Shown in pieces: positions 6,371 through 14,082 of a stretch of 26,491 bases of DNA. Source of the DNA: a virus. How positions within the stretch are numbered: position 1 is the first letter of the stretch; every line of letters begins with the position of its first letter. The notes under the pieces were generated by a model. It did no database searches, was not told the DNA's origin, and worked only from the letters and a program-made list of their open reading frames with translations. A program made the position numbers and the translations under genes. The stretch is from IMG/VR virus record IMGVR_UViG_3300010885_012777, positions 1 through 26,491 of that record. One strand, given 5' to 3'.

Positions 6371-6787
6371 ATGAAAAGACTTCTTCTCCTCCTAGCTCTT
6401 TTGCTTGCACCAGCGATTGCTTCAGCGCAGGCGGTGGGACCGTCAGGCCCGGCTTGTAACAAGTCCTTCCAAGTCTCGCAGGCAGCGACGGTCCTTACTA
6501 AGGTTGTCTCAGGCATTGCCAATCAATCCATTTCCCTTTGTGGTTGGTCCGCCAACTCTGGCGCTGCCGCTTCCACTTGGCAACTCCAATACGGCACCGG
6601 CACTAATTGCGGAACTGGTGGCACAGCCATCACCCCAGTCTACTCCTTGGCGATCAACGGTGTGCAGGTCGATCACCAAGGCTCGGCCTTCATCTCCCTT
6701 GCAGGCGGCGCTGCTCCAGCGGACCTTTGCCTAGTCACCACTGGCACTGGCCCGTTGCAGATTATGATCTATTACTCACAACAATAG
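6371..6787 (+). CDS. Small exported four-cysteine phage protein
   Basis: A 138-residue protein starting at ATG 6371, with AGGTGA just upstream. It has a textbook signal peptide: MKRLLLLLALLLAPAIASA, cleaved before Gln 20. The mature domain of about 119 residues is beta-rich, with WQLQYGTGTNCGTGG in the middle and GTGPLQIMIYYSQQ at the end, and contains four cysteines. I recognise this layout from uncharacterised small phage proteins near tail genes but not a named function. It follows the O-antigen-ligase-like gene and precedes two leaderless phage proteins. A periplasmic or virion-associated adhesive domain is an inference. Confidence 0.75.
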   Translation: MKRLLLLLALLLAPAIASAQAVGPSGPACNKSFQVSQAATVLTKVVSGIANQSISLCGWSANSGAAASTWQLQYGTGTNCGTGGTAITPVYSLAINGVQVDHQGSAFISLAGGAAPADLCLVTTGTGPLQIMIYYSQQ

Positions 6788-6796
6788 GAGGGCCAC

Positions 6797-7354
6797 ATGG
6801 CTCGTTGGAAACTTCTTGCCTCTCACTACCTGAACGTCCCCGGTACCGAATGGGAATACAAAGAGATCGACCGCACGACTGGTCGGCCGAAGCTGCGGAA
6901 GTTCCCTGTTCCGCTGTTGCTCGATCCGGGTCAGTACGCGGATTGCAACTATCGCGATACTGTCAATGGCGATCCTGAGATCATCGTCTGTCATGAAGGC
7001 AAAGGTCTTGACAAGGACATCATCTTCGTTGGCGATCCGACTCCGGATATGCTCCCGCTCGATGACGAGGCCAAGGCTATCTCTGCTACCTTCGCGGGCA
7101 AGTGGGGACACCCGATTGAATCGCTTGAGGCCAATGGCCCGAGCTATTCGGAGCAGCTGCTGAACAAGCTTCAGGAAGAAGTCGCAGACGTTCGATCGAA
7201 GACCACCAGCAATCAAGTCGAGGGAATGTCTGAACTCCTCACGGCGATGACACAGATGATGAAGCAGAATCAGGAGATGATGTCGGCGATTCTCGGTGGT
7301 GGACCCAAGCCGATTGCCACCAAAGCCCTCTCTGCCTCTGGCCGTAAGGTCTAA
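6797..7354 (+). CDS. Conserved-type phage protein, unknown function, with C-terminal helix
   Basis: A 185-residue leaderless protein with a strong ribosome binding site (AGGAGG at 6786-6791). Residues 1-105 (WKLLASHYLNVPGTEWEYKE, DRTTGRPKLRKF, then GKGLDKDIIFVGDPTPDM and PLDDEAKAIS) follow a pattern I associate with a conserved phage protein of unknown function located among tail genes. Residues 120-165 are a likely coiled coil (LNKLQEEVADVRSK, then a Met/Gln-rich MTQMMKQNQEMMSAIL stretch), followed by a short basic tail. It is a cytoplasmic or structural protein in the midst of exported ones. No catalytic motif is visible. Confidence 0.75.
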   Translation: MARWKLLASHYLNVPGTEWEYKEIDRTTGRPKLRKFPVPLLLDPGQYADCNYRDTVNGDPEIIVCHEGKGLDKDIIFVGDPTPDMLPLDDEAKAISATFAGKWGHPIESLEANGPSYSEQLLNKLQEEVADVRSKTTSNQVEGMSELLTAMTQMMKQNQEMMSAILGGGPKPIATKALSASGRKV

Positions 7355-7357
7355 CCC

Positions 7358-7786
7358 ATGCCCTCACAGACGGACTTGGATCAAAGCGGAACCTTTCGGC
7401 AGTACGTCCGCCGATGGCTGGGTCCGTCTGTAGGATGGGTGCTGTCGCCAGATGATAACGTCTTGGCAATCTCTGTGGCTGGGACATATGCCCCGGTTAA
7501 TAACACTACCTTAATCACTGTCTCTGTCAATGGTGTGGTGATTATCAATCTCCCAGATTGCTTCAAGGGTGTGATCCCAGCGAACTCACTTCCCGGGAAG
7601 TTCCTTGCCCTTCCTCTGACCATCACTGACATTGGCGGCTTTGCCTCAGCCCAGCCGATCACCATCAACGCTCCAGCCGGTCGTTTCATCATGGGCCTTG
7701 CTTCGATCTCAATCGCCAACGCCTATGGCGCATTCACCCTCCTCCCCGACATCGACACCGGCAACTGGAATGAACAAGGAGCCTAA
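7358..7786 (+). CDS. Beta-rich phage protein, probably structural
   Basis: A 142-residue protein with AAGGT eight bases before the ATG. It has no signal peptide. The sequence is rich in Val, Ile, Thr and Asn with alternating polarity (LITVSVNGVVIINLPDCFKG, QPITINAPAGRFIMGLASIS), suggesting a beta-sandwich, and ends in an acidic/amide tail. It lies just before the gene for a fibre-like exported protein, and its last codons carry the AAGGAG ribosome binding site of that gene. A tail or decoration component is plausible, but I do not recognise the family. Confidence 0.68.
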   Translation: MPSQTDLDQSGTFRQYVRRWLGPSVGWVLSPDDNVLAISVAGTYAPVNNTTLITVSVNGVVIINLPDCFKGVIPANSLPGKFLALPLTITDIGGFASAQPITINAPAGRFIMGLASISIANAYGAFTLLPDIDTGNWNEQGA

Positions 7787-7787
7787 G

Positions 7788-8639
7788 ATGAAGAAGCTAC
7801 TTCTAGCCTTAGGGCTTCTCCTTGCTCTTGCCTCAGGCGCCTCTGCTCAATGCACCGGGGTGTTCCCAGCAGGCTATGGTTGTGGCAATTCTAGCGTAGC
7901 TTCTGCGACCCCAAAGGCAATTCCATTTACCAACTTCGTGCCGCAGATTGCCAATCAGACCATCCTCAGCAATATCTCTGGCGGTACTGCGGCTGCCTCT
8001 GGCAACAGCCTCACAGCAATCCTCGACAACATTCTTGGCTCTACTCAGGGCCTTGTCATCTACCGCGGTGCATCCACGTGGACCACGTTAGCGAATGCAG
8101 CAGGATCGTTGACCAACAATGGCTCGGGCACGATCTCTTGGTTAGCAGCAGGCTCAGGCACGGTCACCAGCGTCAGCATCACCGCAGGCACAGGCATTAC
8201 GCAAAGCGGATCGCCTGTTACAACCTCAGGCGCGATCACAGTTAACGTTGACAAGGCTACCGCAGCTAATCTTGAAGCAGGTACTTCCAACAAAGTCCTC
8301 ACCTCTGACATCATCTACGACAGTGAAGTCACAATCACCTTTGCCTCATCGCAGACATGGAACTTCTCCACCTTCCTTAACGCACGCACGACTCTCACAG
8401 CCAACACTACCTCTTTGACCTGCTCCAATATCAAGGCCTCCCAGTCCGGCACAATCTCGCTAGTCCAAGATGGAACTGGCTCGCGCACGATGGTTGCTGG
8501 ATGGTGTAGCCAGTTTCGTTGGGCAGGCGGTACGCGAGGAGTCCTCACCACCACAGCCTCAGCTATCGACGCGCTGTTCTACACTTGTGTTAGCACCTCC
8601 ATCTGCTACGTCTCCTTAAGCAAAGCACAGGCGAACTAA
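7788..8639 (+). CDS. Tail-fibre-like protein with a signal peptide
   Basis: A 283-residue protein from ATG 7788, six bases after AAGGAG. Residues 1-20 form a signal peptide (MKKLLLALGLLLALASGASA) followed by QCTGVFPAGYGCGN. The body has hallmarks of phage fibre shafts: a GLVIYRGASTWTTLANA block, Gly/Ser/Thr-rich repeats (GSGTVTSVSITAGTGITQSG), and ATAANLEAGTSNKVLTSDII, a connector common before fibre C-terminal domains. The final 100 or so residues form a beta-rich domain with four of the six cysteines. It is probably a receptor-binding or fibre component. A cleavable leader on a fibre is odd for a virion assembled in the cytoplasm, although such leaders do occur in some phage lineages. Confidence 0.78.
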   Translation: MKKLLLALGLLLALASGASAQCTGVFPAGYGCGNSSVASATPKAIPFTNFVPQIANQTILSNISGGTAAASGNSLTAILDNILGSTQGLVIYRGASTWTTLANAAGSLTNNGSGTISWLAAGSGTVTSVSITAGTGITQSGSPVTTSGAITVNVDKATAANLEAGTSNKVLTSDIIYDSEVTITFASSQTWNFSTFLNARTTLTANTTSLTCSNIKASQSGTISLVQDGTGSRTMVAGWCSQFRWAGGTRGVLTTTASAIDALFYTCVSTSICYVSLSKAQAN

Positions 8640-9401
8640 ATGCGTAAGCCCATTGCACTCAGCTTCTTAAGTCTCTTTGTTGCCCTTGGTGCCTTAGCCA
8701 ATCCTTCTGCGACGCAACAGCCATTGATGCTTGGTCAAACTATCGGCCCTGCGATTGGTGTGCCTGCAAGCATAGCCACTACTGCTATTTGGAGTACTGC
8801 CCAGACTGTACGAACCCTAACGACTACGTCTAATATAGTCTCTGGCGATCTTGTTATAGTCGCGGTGTCCTACTATACAGGTACGGGCGCTTCTGTTTCT
8901 ACAGTTTCGGATGGGACTAATAGTTATTCTTTAGGTGTGTCGGCGCGCGGTGCTTCAGGTACTCCGGCTGCAGTTGAACTATGGTACAAGTCTAATGCAT
9001 CTGCTGTGGGTTCTGGAGCCACCATTACGCTGACCTTCACCAGCGGTACAGCCGGTGGTAACTTAGCAGCAGCGCGAGTCACCGGTATTAACACGTCTTC
9101 GCCCTTAGATAAAACAGCAACAGACGTAACGACCACAAGTACGCCAACTGTTACAACTGCTGCACTTACGCAGACGAACGAAATAGCTTTTGGCATACAA
9201 GGTGGATACAACCAAACTACATATACCGTAGCTTCTGGTTTCACCAACATAATGAGTTCCAATAACACCGGCCAAGTTGTTTTAGGACTGGACTATAAAG
9301 TAGTCGCATCTACATCGGCCATAACATACCAACCTACCTCTAGTGGTGGTGGTGGACCTGCCAGCATGGGTGCTGCTGTGGCAACTTTCAAAGGCTTTTA
9401 A
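8640..9401 (+). CDS. Exported beta-rich adhesin-like phage protein
   Basis: A 253-residue protein whose ATG directly abuts the previous stop (TAAATG) with only a weak ribosome binding site, so translation is probably coupled. Residues 1-20 resemble a signal peptide (MRKPIALSFLSLFVALGALA|NPS). The remainder is an Ig-like or jelly-roll-type repeat region rich in Thr, Ser, Gly and Ala (VSDGTNSYSLG, AAVELWYKSNA, NEIAFGIQGGYNQ), as in phage and bacterial adhesion domains. Unlike the other four exported proteins it has no cysteine. The DNA is visibly more AT-rich (27 and 23 G+C in the 60-base lines at 8821 and 9181), suggesting recent acquisition of a receptor-binding domain. The function is inferred. 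Confidence 0.72.
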   Translation: MRKPIALSFLSLFVALGALANPSATQQPLMLGQTIGPAIGVPASIATTAIWSTAQTVRTLTTTSNIVSGDLVIVAVSYYTGTGASVSTVSDGTNSYSLGVSARGASGTPAAVELWYKSNASAVGSGATITLTFTSGTAGGNLAAARVTGINTSSPLDKTATDVTTTSTPTVTTAALTQTNEIAFGIQGGYNQTTYTVASGFTNIMSSNNTGQVVLGLDYKVVASTSAITYQPTSSGGGGPASMGAAVATFKGF

Positions 9402-9403
9402 CT

Positions 9404-9410
9404 AGGAGGT
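9404..9410 (+). promoter_or_regulatory. Strong Shine-Dalgarno restarting translation
   Basis: AGGAGGT lies four bases before ATG 9415, in a 13-base gap. It is one of the strongest ribosome binding sites in the window and marks the resumption of the conserved tail module after the accessory block. Confidence 0.65.
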
Positions 9411-9414
9411 TAAG

Positions 9415-9627
9415 ATGAAACAAGGTCGCGCGTCTAGTTCAATGATGGGTTCGACAAAGCAAGAGCCAATCCCACACAAGGTCAACGTCTCGGCGGTGGC
9501 TCAGATCGGGACCAAAGAAGTTAACATCGGCCGGGCGAAGTCCTTGCCGTTGTACGAAGGCCGTGGGCTATCAGCACCTATGGCGGGGACTTCGACCCAC
9601 AAAGCTGGCTCACAAGGAAAACGATAA
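9415..9627 (+). CDS. Small phage protein, unknown function
   Basis: A 70-residue basic, Gly/Ser-rich protein with a strong ribosome binding site. It has no membrane segment or leader. Sequence blocks GSTKQEPIPHKVNVSAVAQI and GRGLSAPMAGTSTHKAGSQG, ending in GKR, look largely unstructured. Comparable tiny proteins precede the tail ring gene in many podophages. Its C-terminal tail (GTSTHKAGSQGKR) resembles that of the gene two positions downstream (GTNHGPCGTQGKH), which suggests a shared role or origin. No function can be assigned. Confidence 0.66.
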   Translation: MKQGRASSSMMGSTKQEPIPHKVNVSAVAQIGTKEVNIGRAKSLPLYEGRGLSAPMAGTSTHKAGSQGKR

Positions 9628-9628
9628 G

Positions 9629-9949
9629 ATGGAAATCGACTTTGAACGAATCGCTATGTTGCTCAGCGTTGTTGAGAAGGCCACCAGTGTCTCGCCAAAG
9701 CTGACCTCGATCTCAGGCGCGGCGATGGATGAACTTACCGATCTCAACGAAGAGATTCGTGCCGATCGGGAAGCACGGACTCTGGCTGAGAAGAAGAAGA
9801 ATGATGAGATTGCTGCCAAGCAGCAGGCTGAGGCCGCAAAGCAGCGTGAGGCTGAAGAGGCTGAGACGCTGAAGCAGAACGCCAAGCCTCAGCCGAAGCC
9901 GACCATCACTGATCCCGTTCCTCTGGAAACTGTCGAAAGGAAAATCTAA
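9629..9949 (+). CDS. Coiled-coil phage protein, unknown function
   Basis: A 106-residue protein from ATG 9629 with AAGGA upstream; the same frame is open earlier but overlaps the preceding gene. Residues 1-45 form a helical head (IAMLLSVVEKATSVSPK). Residues 45-90 are a highly charged coiled coil rich in Glu, Lys, Ala and Gln (EARTLAEKKKNDEIAAKQQA), followed by a Pro/Lys-rich tail. It could be a chaperone or assembly factor for the tail proteins that follow; this is inference from position only. The gene ends in TAATG, overlapping the next start. Confidence 0.7.
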   Translation: MEIDFERIAMLLSVVEKATSVSPKLTSISGAAMDELTDLNEEIRADREARTLAEKKKNDEIAAKQQAEAAKQREAEEAETLKQNAKPQPKPTITDPVPLETVERKI

Positions 9950-10143
9950 TGGCCAAAGACATCCTCAACCAATTCGGCCGGAACTCTTCCCAGCCTCAGG
10001 CGCCGAGGGCAACCTCTGGCGGGGTTAAGGCAGCTAAGCCGTTGCCGTACTCTCCGCCTGTGGGTCCGACCTCGCATATGGAACGTAAGGTCGGGCTTGG
10101 TGGTACCAACCACGGCCCTTGCGGCACTCAGGGAAAGCACTAA
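9949..10143 (+). CDS. Small Gly/Pro-rich phage protein, unknown function
   Basis: A 64-residue basic protein starting in a TAATG overlap with the previous gene, with AAAGGA upstream. It starts MAKDILNQFGRNSSQPQAPR and ends GLGGTNHGPCGTQGKH, with many Pro, Gly and Ser residues, so it is probably disordered. Small proteins opening with a similar MAKDILNQFG block sit next to tail genes in related podophages as far as I recall, without known function. A minus-strand open frame over the same bases has no start context and is discounted. Confidence 0.66.
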   Translation: MAKDILNQFGRNSSQPQAPRATSGGVKAAKPLPYSPPVGPTSHMERKVGLGGTNHGPCGTQGKH

Positions 10144-10146
10144 GCC

Positions 10147-11244
10147 ATGACTGTGTACGTCGATGCGGATACCGCTATCATCAACCGAGCCTTGCAGGTG
10201 ATCGGTACCCGCACGACGGTCACAACGACTGAGATGAATGCGCTAACGTCCAACGAAGCCATCCAAGCAGATTTGATCTACGGCAAGTATCGTAATCAAC
10301 TGCTTCGGATGGCTCCGTGGGATTGTGCACTTAAGACAGCCAACCTTCTCTACATCACCTCGGCGCCGGGCACGCCAGAGAACACTTCTGCTGCCACGGC
10401 CCTTTGGCAACCCGGCCAGCCTGCTCCTCCGTGGGGATATGAGTACTTCTATCCTTCAGATTGCCTGCGCGCCTGCTTCGTGATTCCTGCTTCGCAGACA
10501 GGCTTTGCCTCCGGCGTCCCAATCACCACAGCCGTTACTGGCGGCTCGCCAATGACATGGGCTTGGCAGCCGGTGAAGTTCAAGGTGCAGATTGACACCT
10601 TCCGGCAGGCTACGGCTTCGGCGCTTGTAGCAATTGGCTCTGGCTATCAGGTTGGTGAGGTCGTCACCCTTGGCGGGATCGGTGCTGTTACTACAAACCT
10701 CCCAGCTGGCTTTGTGCAGATTCAGGTCCTTACGATCAATGGCTCCGGCGGCATCCTCACCTACTCCCTCTACGCCACCCCTTGGGTTCTTAAGACCGGA
10801 TTCTTCTTTGCCGTTCCGACCTATACCTTGACCCAAGCGGAGACAACTGGTGTTGGCACAGGCGCCACCCTTACTGTCTCGGCTGTGGCCCTTGCGACCT
10901 TTGCACAACGGGTCATCTTGACCAATCAGGAATTCGCCACCCTCGCCTACTGCCGCGAGATCACCGACCCAAACGCTATGGATGAACTCTTCCAAGAGGC
11001 ATGGGTGGATGTGCTAGGGGCCGGGCTTCAGTCAGCGCTCCGTGATGACATTGGCTTTGGCAACAACCTTATCGCGCGTGCCAATGCCATGATCGAACGC
11101 GCGCGATCCATCGATGCCAATGAAGGCTTCACCCAGAACGATGTAACGCCCGATTGGATCAGGATCAGAGGCAACCTTGGCAGCGGCGGGTATTCGAACC
11201 CTTGGGGCAGCTTTGACTGGGGGTCGTTGTGGCCCAGTTTGTAA
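10147..11244 (+). CDS. Tail ring (gatekeeper) protein, T7 gp11-like, with inserted domain
   Basis: A 365-residue protein. The N-terminal segment (ADTAIINRALQVIGTRTTVT, SNEAIQADLIYGKYRNQLLR, MAPWDCAL) and the C-terminal segment (FAQRVILTNQEFATLAYCRE, MDELFQEAWVDVLGAGLQSA) match tail tubular protein A of T7-like phages, which forms the ring joining portal and nozzle. T7 gp11 is about 196 residues, so this one is much longer. The excess lies at about residues 155-260, a Gly/Thr/Val-rich insert (SGYQVGEVVTLGGIG, TTGVGTGATLTV) between the conserved halves. A similar insert is present in the next gene. Assignment is supported by the order ring, nozzle, ejection proteins. Confidence 0.85.
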   Translation: MTVYVDADTAIINRALQVIGTRTTVTTTEMNALTSNEAIQADLIYGKYRNQLLRMAPWDCALKTANLLYITSAPGTPENTSAATALWQPGQPAPPWGYEYFYPSDCLRACFVIPASQTGFASGVPITTAVTGGSPMTWAWQPVKFKVQIDTFRQATASALVAIGSGYQVGEVVTLGGIGAVTTNLPAGFVQIQVLTINGSGGILTYSLYATPWVLKTGFFFAVPTYTLTQAETTGVGTGATLTVSAVALATFAQRVILTNQEFATLAYCREITDPNAMDELFQEAWVDVLGAGLQSALRDDIGFGNNLIARANAMIERARSIDANEGFTQNDVTPDWIRIRGNLGSGGYSNPWGSFDWGSLWPSL

Positions 11245-11256
11245 AGGTAGCCTGAA

Positions 11257-14082
11257 ATGGCTGAGCCGGTTGTCCAAGCCTCATTTAATAGCGGCGAGTG
11301 GAGTCCTTCGCTCTACGCGCGGGTGGATATTGAGAAGTATCACTCAGGTGCAGCGCTGTTGCGGAACTTCTATGTTGATTACCGAGGTGGGGCATCAACG
11401 CGTGGTGGAACGAAGTACATCATCCGCGGCTATAAAGACTCCACAGCGATCCGCCTAATCCCTTTCCAAGCCAGCTTCCCAATCGGCTATGTGCTGGAGT
11501 TTGGCGATCTCTATATCCGTTTCCACAAGAACGGTGCGCCGGTCTTAGAGTCAGCGCTGAACATCACTGGCGCCACCAATGCCAACCCTTGTGTCTTGAC
11601 CGTTGCTAACACCTACACAACCGGCGACATTGATTGGGTCTATGTCACCGGCATGAATGGTATGACGGAGCTTAATGGCAAGTACTTTATTGTCCACACC
11701 TGCACAGCCGGTACCATCACCATCTACGATCTCTTCGGCAATCCTGTTGACTCCTCGGCCTTCGGCATATGGACTTCTGGCGGAACGGTTCAGCGAATCT
11801 ACACGATCGCTTCGCCTTATGCAGCAGCCGATCTGGCCTTGTTGAAGTTCGTTCAGAACGTCAATTCGCTTATCATCTGCCACCCAACCTATTCAGCCCG
11901 CATCCTGACCTACGCATCGGCTGCTAGCTGGACCATTACGGCGATTACCTTTGGTACAACAGTCTCAGCGCCATCAGGTGTAGCTGCTACCACAACCTTG
12001 GCCGCAGGCTCGGTTAACTACTCCTACATCGTCACAGCCGTGGATGGCACAGGGCAGGAGAGTCTTGTCTCCTCTCGAGCAACACTCTTGTCAAAGACCG
12101 ATCTACGAACCGTCGCAGGCTCCAACACAATTTCTTGGTCGCCTGTGGCAGGCGCTGCGAGCTACAACGTCTACAAGGCCGATGTTGTTTACAACGCCCC
12201 AGTGCCAACCGGCGTCCCCTATGGCTTCTGTGGCAACGTCGTTGGCACCAGCCTTGTTGATTCAAACATCGCAGGCGATTTCTCCCAACCCCCGCCAACC
12301 TCAGCGAACCCCTTCGGTGTCGGCTCACAGGTTGCAGCCACAACCATTACTGCCGCTGGTTCCTACACCACCGCCCCTACAGTCACCTTCAGCGCAGCCC
12401 CTGCTGGCGGCACAACGGCTACCGGCGTTCCAGTTCTTGGAGCGGCGACTATCTCCTCAATCGCAGCAGGTGGTGCGAGCTACGCTATCAACGACACCAT
12501 CACTCTTGCCAACGGGGTGATCCTAACCGTTACTAACGTAGCGATAGGCGCAGTTACCGCCGCCTCAATCACCAACGTTGGCTCTGTCACAACGATCCCA
12601 GCGAACCCCAACGCTCAGGTCTCCTCCTCTGGCGCAGGTACAGGTGCGACCTTCAACCTGACTTGGTCAGTGACCTCAATCACGATTGTGAACAAAGGCC
12701 TTGGCTATCTTGTGGCCCCGACTGTTACCTTCTCCGCCGGCGCTGCCACAGCGACCTCTACCCTTGGCCCATCCTCAGGCGGCTTCCCGACGGTCCCAGC
12801 TTTCTTCCAACAACGGTTGGCCCTTGCAGCGTCGCTTAACCACCCCGAGACGATTTACTTCTCTGAGCCGGGGCAATACTTCAACTTTAACGTCTCGACT
12901 CCATCACAGAGCGATGACGCAATTACAGCCGCGCTTGTCAATGGGCAGCTGAACAACATCAAGGCGATGGTTCCGCAGCCGGGTGGTTTGATCGTTCTTA
13001 CTGACGGCGCCAGCTTCTTGATCAACGGCGGATCGCTTGGTGCGGGTATTACTCCTGCGTCGATCACCTCCAATGCCCAAAGCTTCCTCGGTTGCAATGA
13101 CATGCCACCGATCGTCGTCAACTATGACATCCTCTATGTCCAGTCGAAGGGTTCATCGGTCCGAGACTCGAGCTACAACTTCTACGCCAACGTATTTACC
13201 GGTACTGACATCTCCGTCATCTCCTCCCATCTCTTCTTCGGCTATCAGCTGCTCGAGTGGGCATGGGCCGAAGAACCCTACAAGCTTGTCTGGGCTGTGC
13301 GTAATGACGGGGTTATGCTCAGCCTAACCTTCATTAAGGAACAGGAGTTCACCGCTTGGGCACACCACGACACGCTTGGGTACTTCAAGTCAGTAGCGAC
13401 GATTGTTGAACCGGCTTCGGTCGGCTACAACAACTACGTCTATACTGTTGTTCAGCGCACGATCAATGCGCAGACGGTGAAGTATATCGAATACTTCCCC
13501 GAGCGCGCGACCACGCTGTTGGTCAAGGACTATTGGACGGTCGATTGCGGCCTTCAGTATAACGGATCGCCTGCCACGACCTTCTCCGGTGGCGAGTATC
13601 TGGTTGGCCAAACCTGCACAGGCCTTGCGGATGGAATCATCATTCCGAACTTCGTGATGCCAGCCACGGGTGTCTTCACCCTAACCACCCCAGCGTCCAA
13701 GGTCACTGTTGGCTTGGCGATCCCAACACCGCAGCTTCAGACCCTGCCGATCGACACAGGCCCGCCGACGATCCAATCGAAGACCAAGAAGATTCCGGGG
13801 ATCATGCTCAAGATTGCAGCAACGCTTGGCCTCAAGGCAGGCGCCACCGCCACTTCTACATTGGTCCCGATCAAGGACCTTGTTCGTGGCCAAGTCTCAG
13901 GCATGCTCACTGGCCTTGGATCAGATCAACGGGTCACTGACCTTGTTAATGGCAATGCCTATGTCTTGCTTGACCCGACCTACAACATCCCGGGTCAAAT
14001 CTACATCGAACAACCCTACCCCTACCCTGCTACAATCCTTGGCGTGTTCCCAGAACTCTCAGTCGGAGACACACCGAAGTGA
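11257..14082 (+). CDS. Tail nozzle protein, T7 gp12-like, with Fn3-like and beta-rich inserts
   Basis: A 941-residue protein. Its N-terminus (QASFNSGEWSPSLYARVDIE, KYHSGAALLRNFYVDYRGGA, STRGGTKYIIRG, then RLIPFQASFPIGYVLEFGDL) is the signature of the nozzle (tail tubular protein B) family in podophages. Residues 236-345 resemble a fibronectin type III-like fold (VNYSYIVTAVDGTGQESLVS, ISWSPVAGAASYNVYKAD). Residues 358-511 are a Gly/Ala/Thr-rich repeat region with recurring YxxAPTVTFSAxxA and AxGTGATxxL units. The nozzle core then resumes with FFQQRLALAASLNHPETIYF. The protein would form the distal hexameric tube that contacts the cell envelope. The inserted modules probably project outward and could help host attachment. 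The last bases overlap the next gene (GTGA). Confidence 0.83.
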   Translation: MAEPVVQASFNSGEWSPSLYARVDIEKYHSGAALLRNFYVDYRGGASTRGGTKYIIRGYKDSTAIRLIPFQASFPIGYVLEFGDLYIRFHKNGAPVLESALNITGATNANPCVLTVANTYTTGDIDWVYVTGMNGMTELNGKYFIVHTCTAGTITIYDLFGNPVDSSAFGIWTSGGTVQRIYTIASPYAAADLALLKFVQNVNSLIICHPTYSARILTYASAASWTITAITFGTTVSAPSGVAATTTLAAGSVNYSYIVTAVDGTGQESLVSSRATLLSKTDLRTVAGSNTISWSPVAGAASYNVYKADVVYNAPVPTGVPYGFCGNVVGTSLVDSNIAGDFSQPPPTSANPFGVGSQVAATTITAAGSYTTAPTVTFSAAPAGGTTATGVPVLGAATISSIAAGGASYAINDTITLANGVILTVTNVAIGAVTAASITNVGSVTTIPANPNAQVSSSGAGTGATFNLTWSVTSITIVNKGLGYLVAPTVTFSAGAATATSTLGPSSGGFPTVPAFFQQRLALAASLNHPETIYFSEPGQYFNFNVSTPSQSDDAITAALVNGQLNNIKAMVPQPGGLIVLTDGASFLINGGSLGAGITPASITSNAQSFLGCNDMPPIVVNYDILYVQSKGSSVRDSSYNFYANVFTGTDISVISSHLFFGYQLLEWAWAEEPYKLVWAVRNDGVMLSLTFIKEQEFTAWAHHDTLGYFKSVATIVEPASVGYNNYVYTVVQRTINAQTVKYIEYFPERATTLLVKDYWTVDCGLQYNGSPATTFSGGEYLVGQTCTGLADGIIIPNFVMPATGVFTLTTPASKVTVGLAIPTPQLQTLPIDTGPPTIQSKTKKIPGIMLKIAATLGLKAGATATSTLVPIKDLVRGQVSGMLTGLGSDQRVTDLVNGNAYVLLDPTYNIPGQIYIEQPYPYPATILGVFPELSVGDTPK

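Noticed and set aside
12044-12520. 158-codon plus-strand frame within the nozzle gene
   Set aside because: Its Pro/Arg/Ser/Gln-rich translation is the typical out-of-frame reading of a Thr/Ala/Gly-rich gene.
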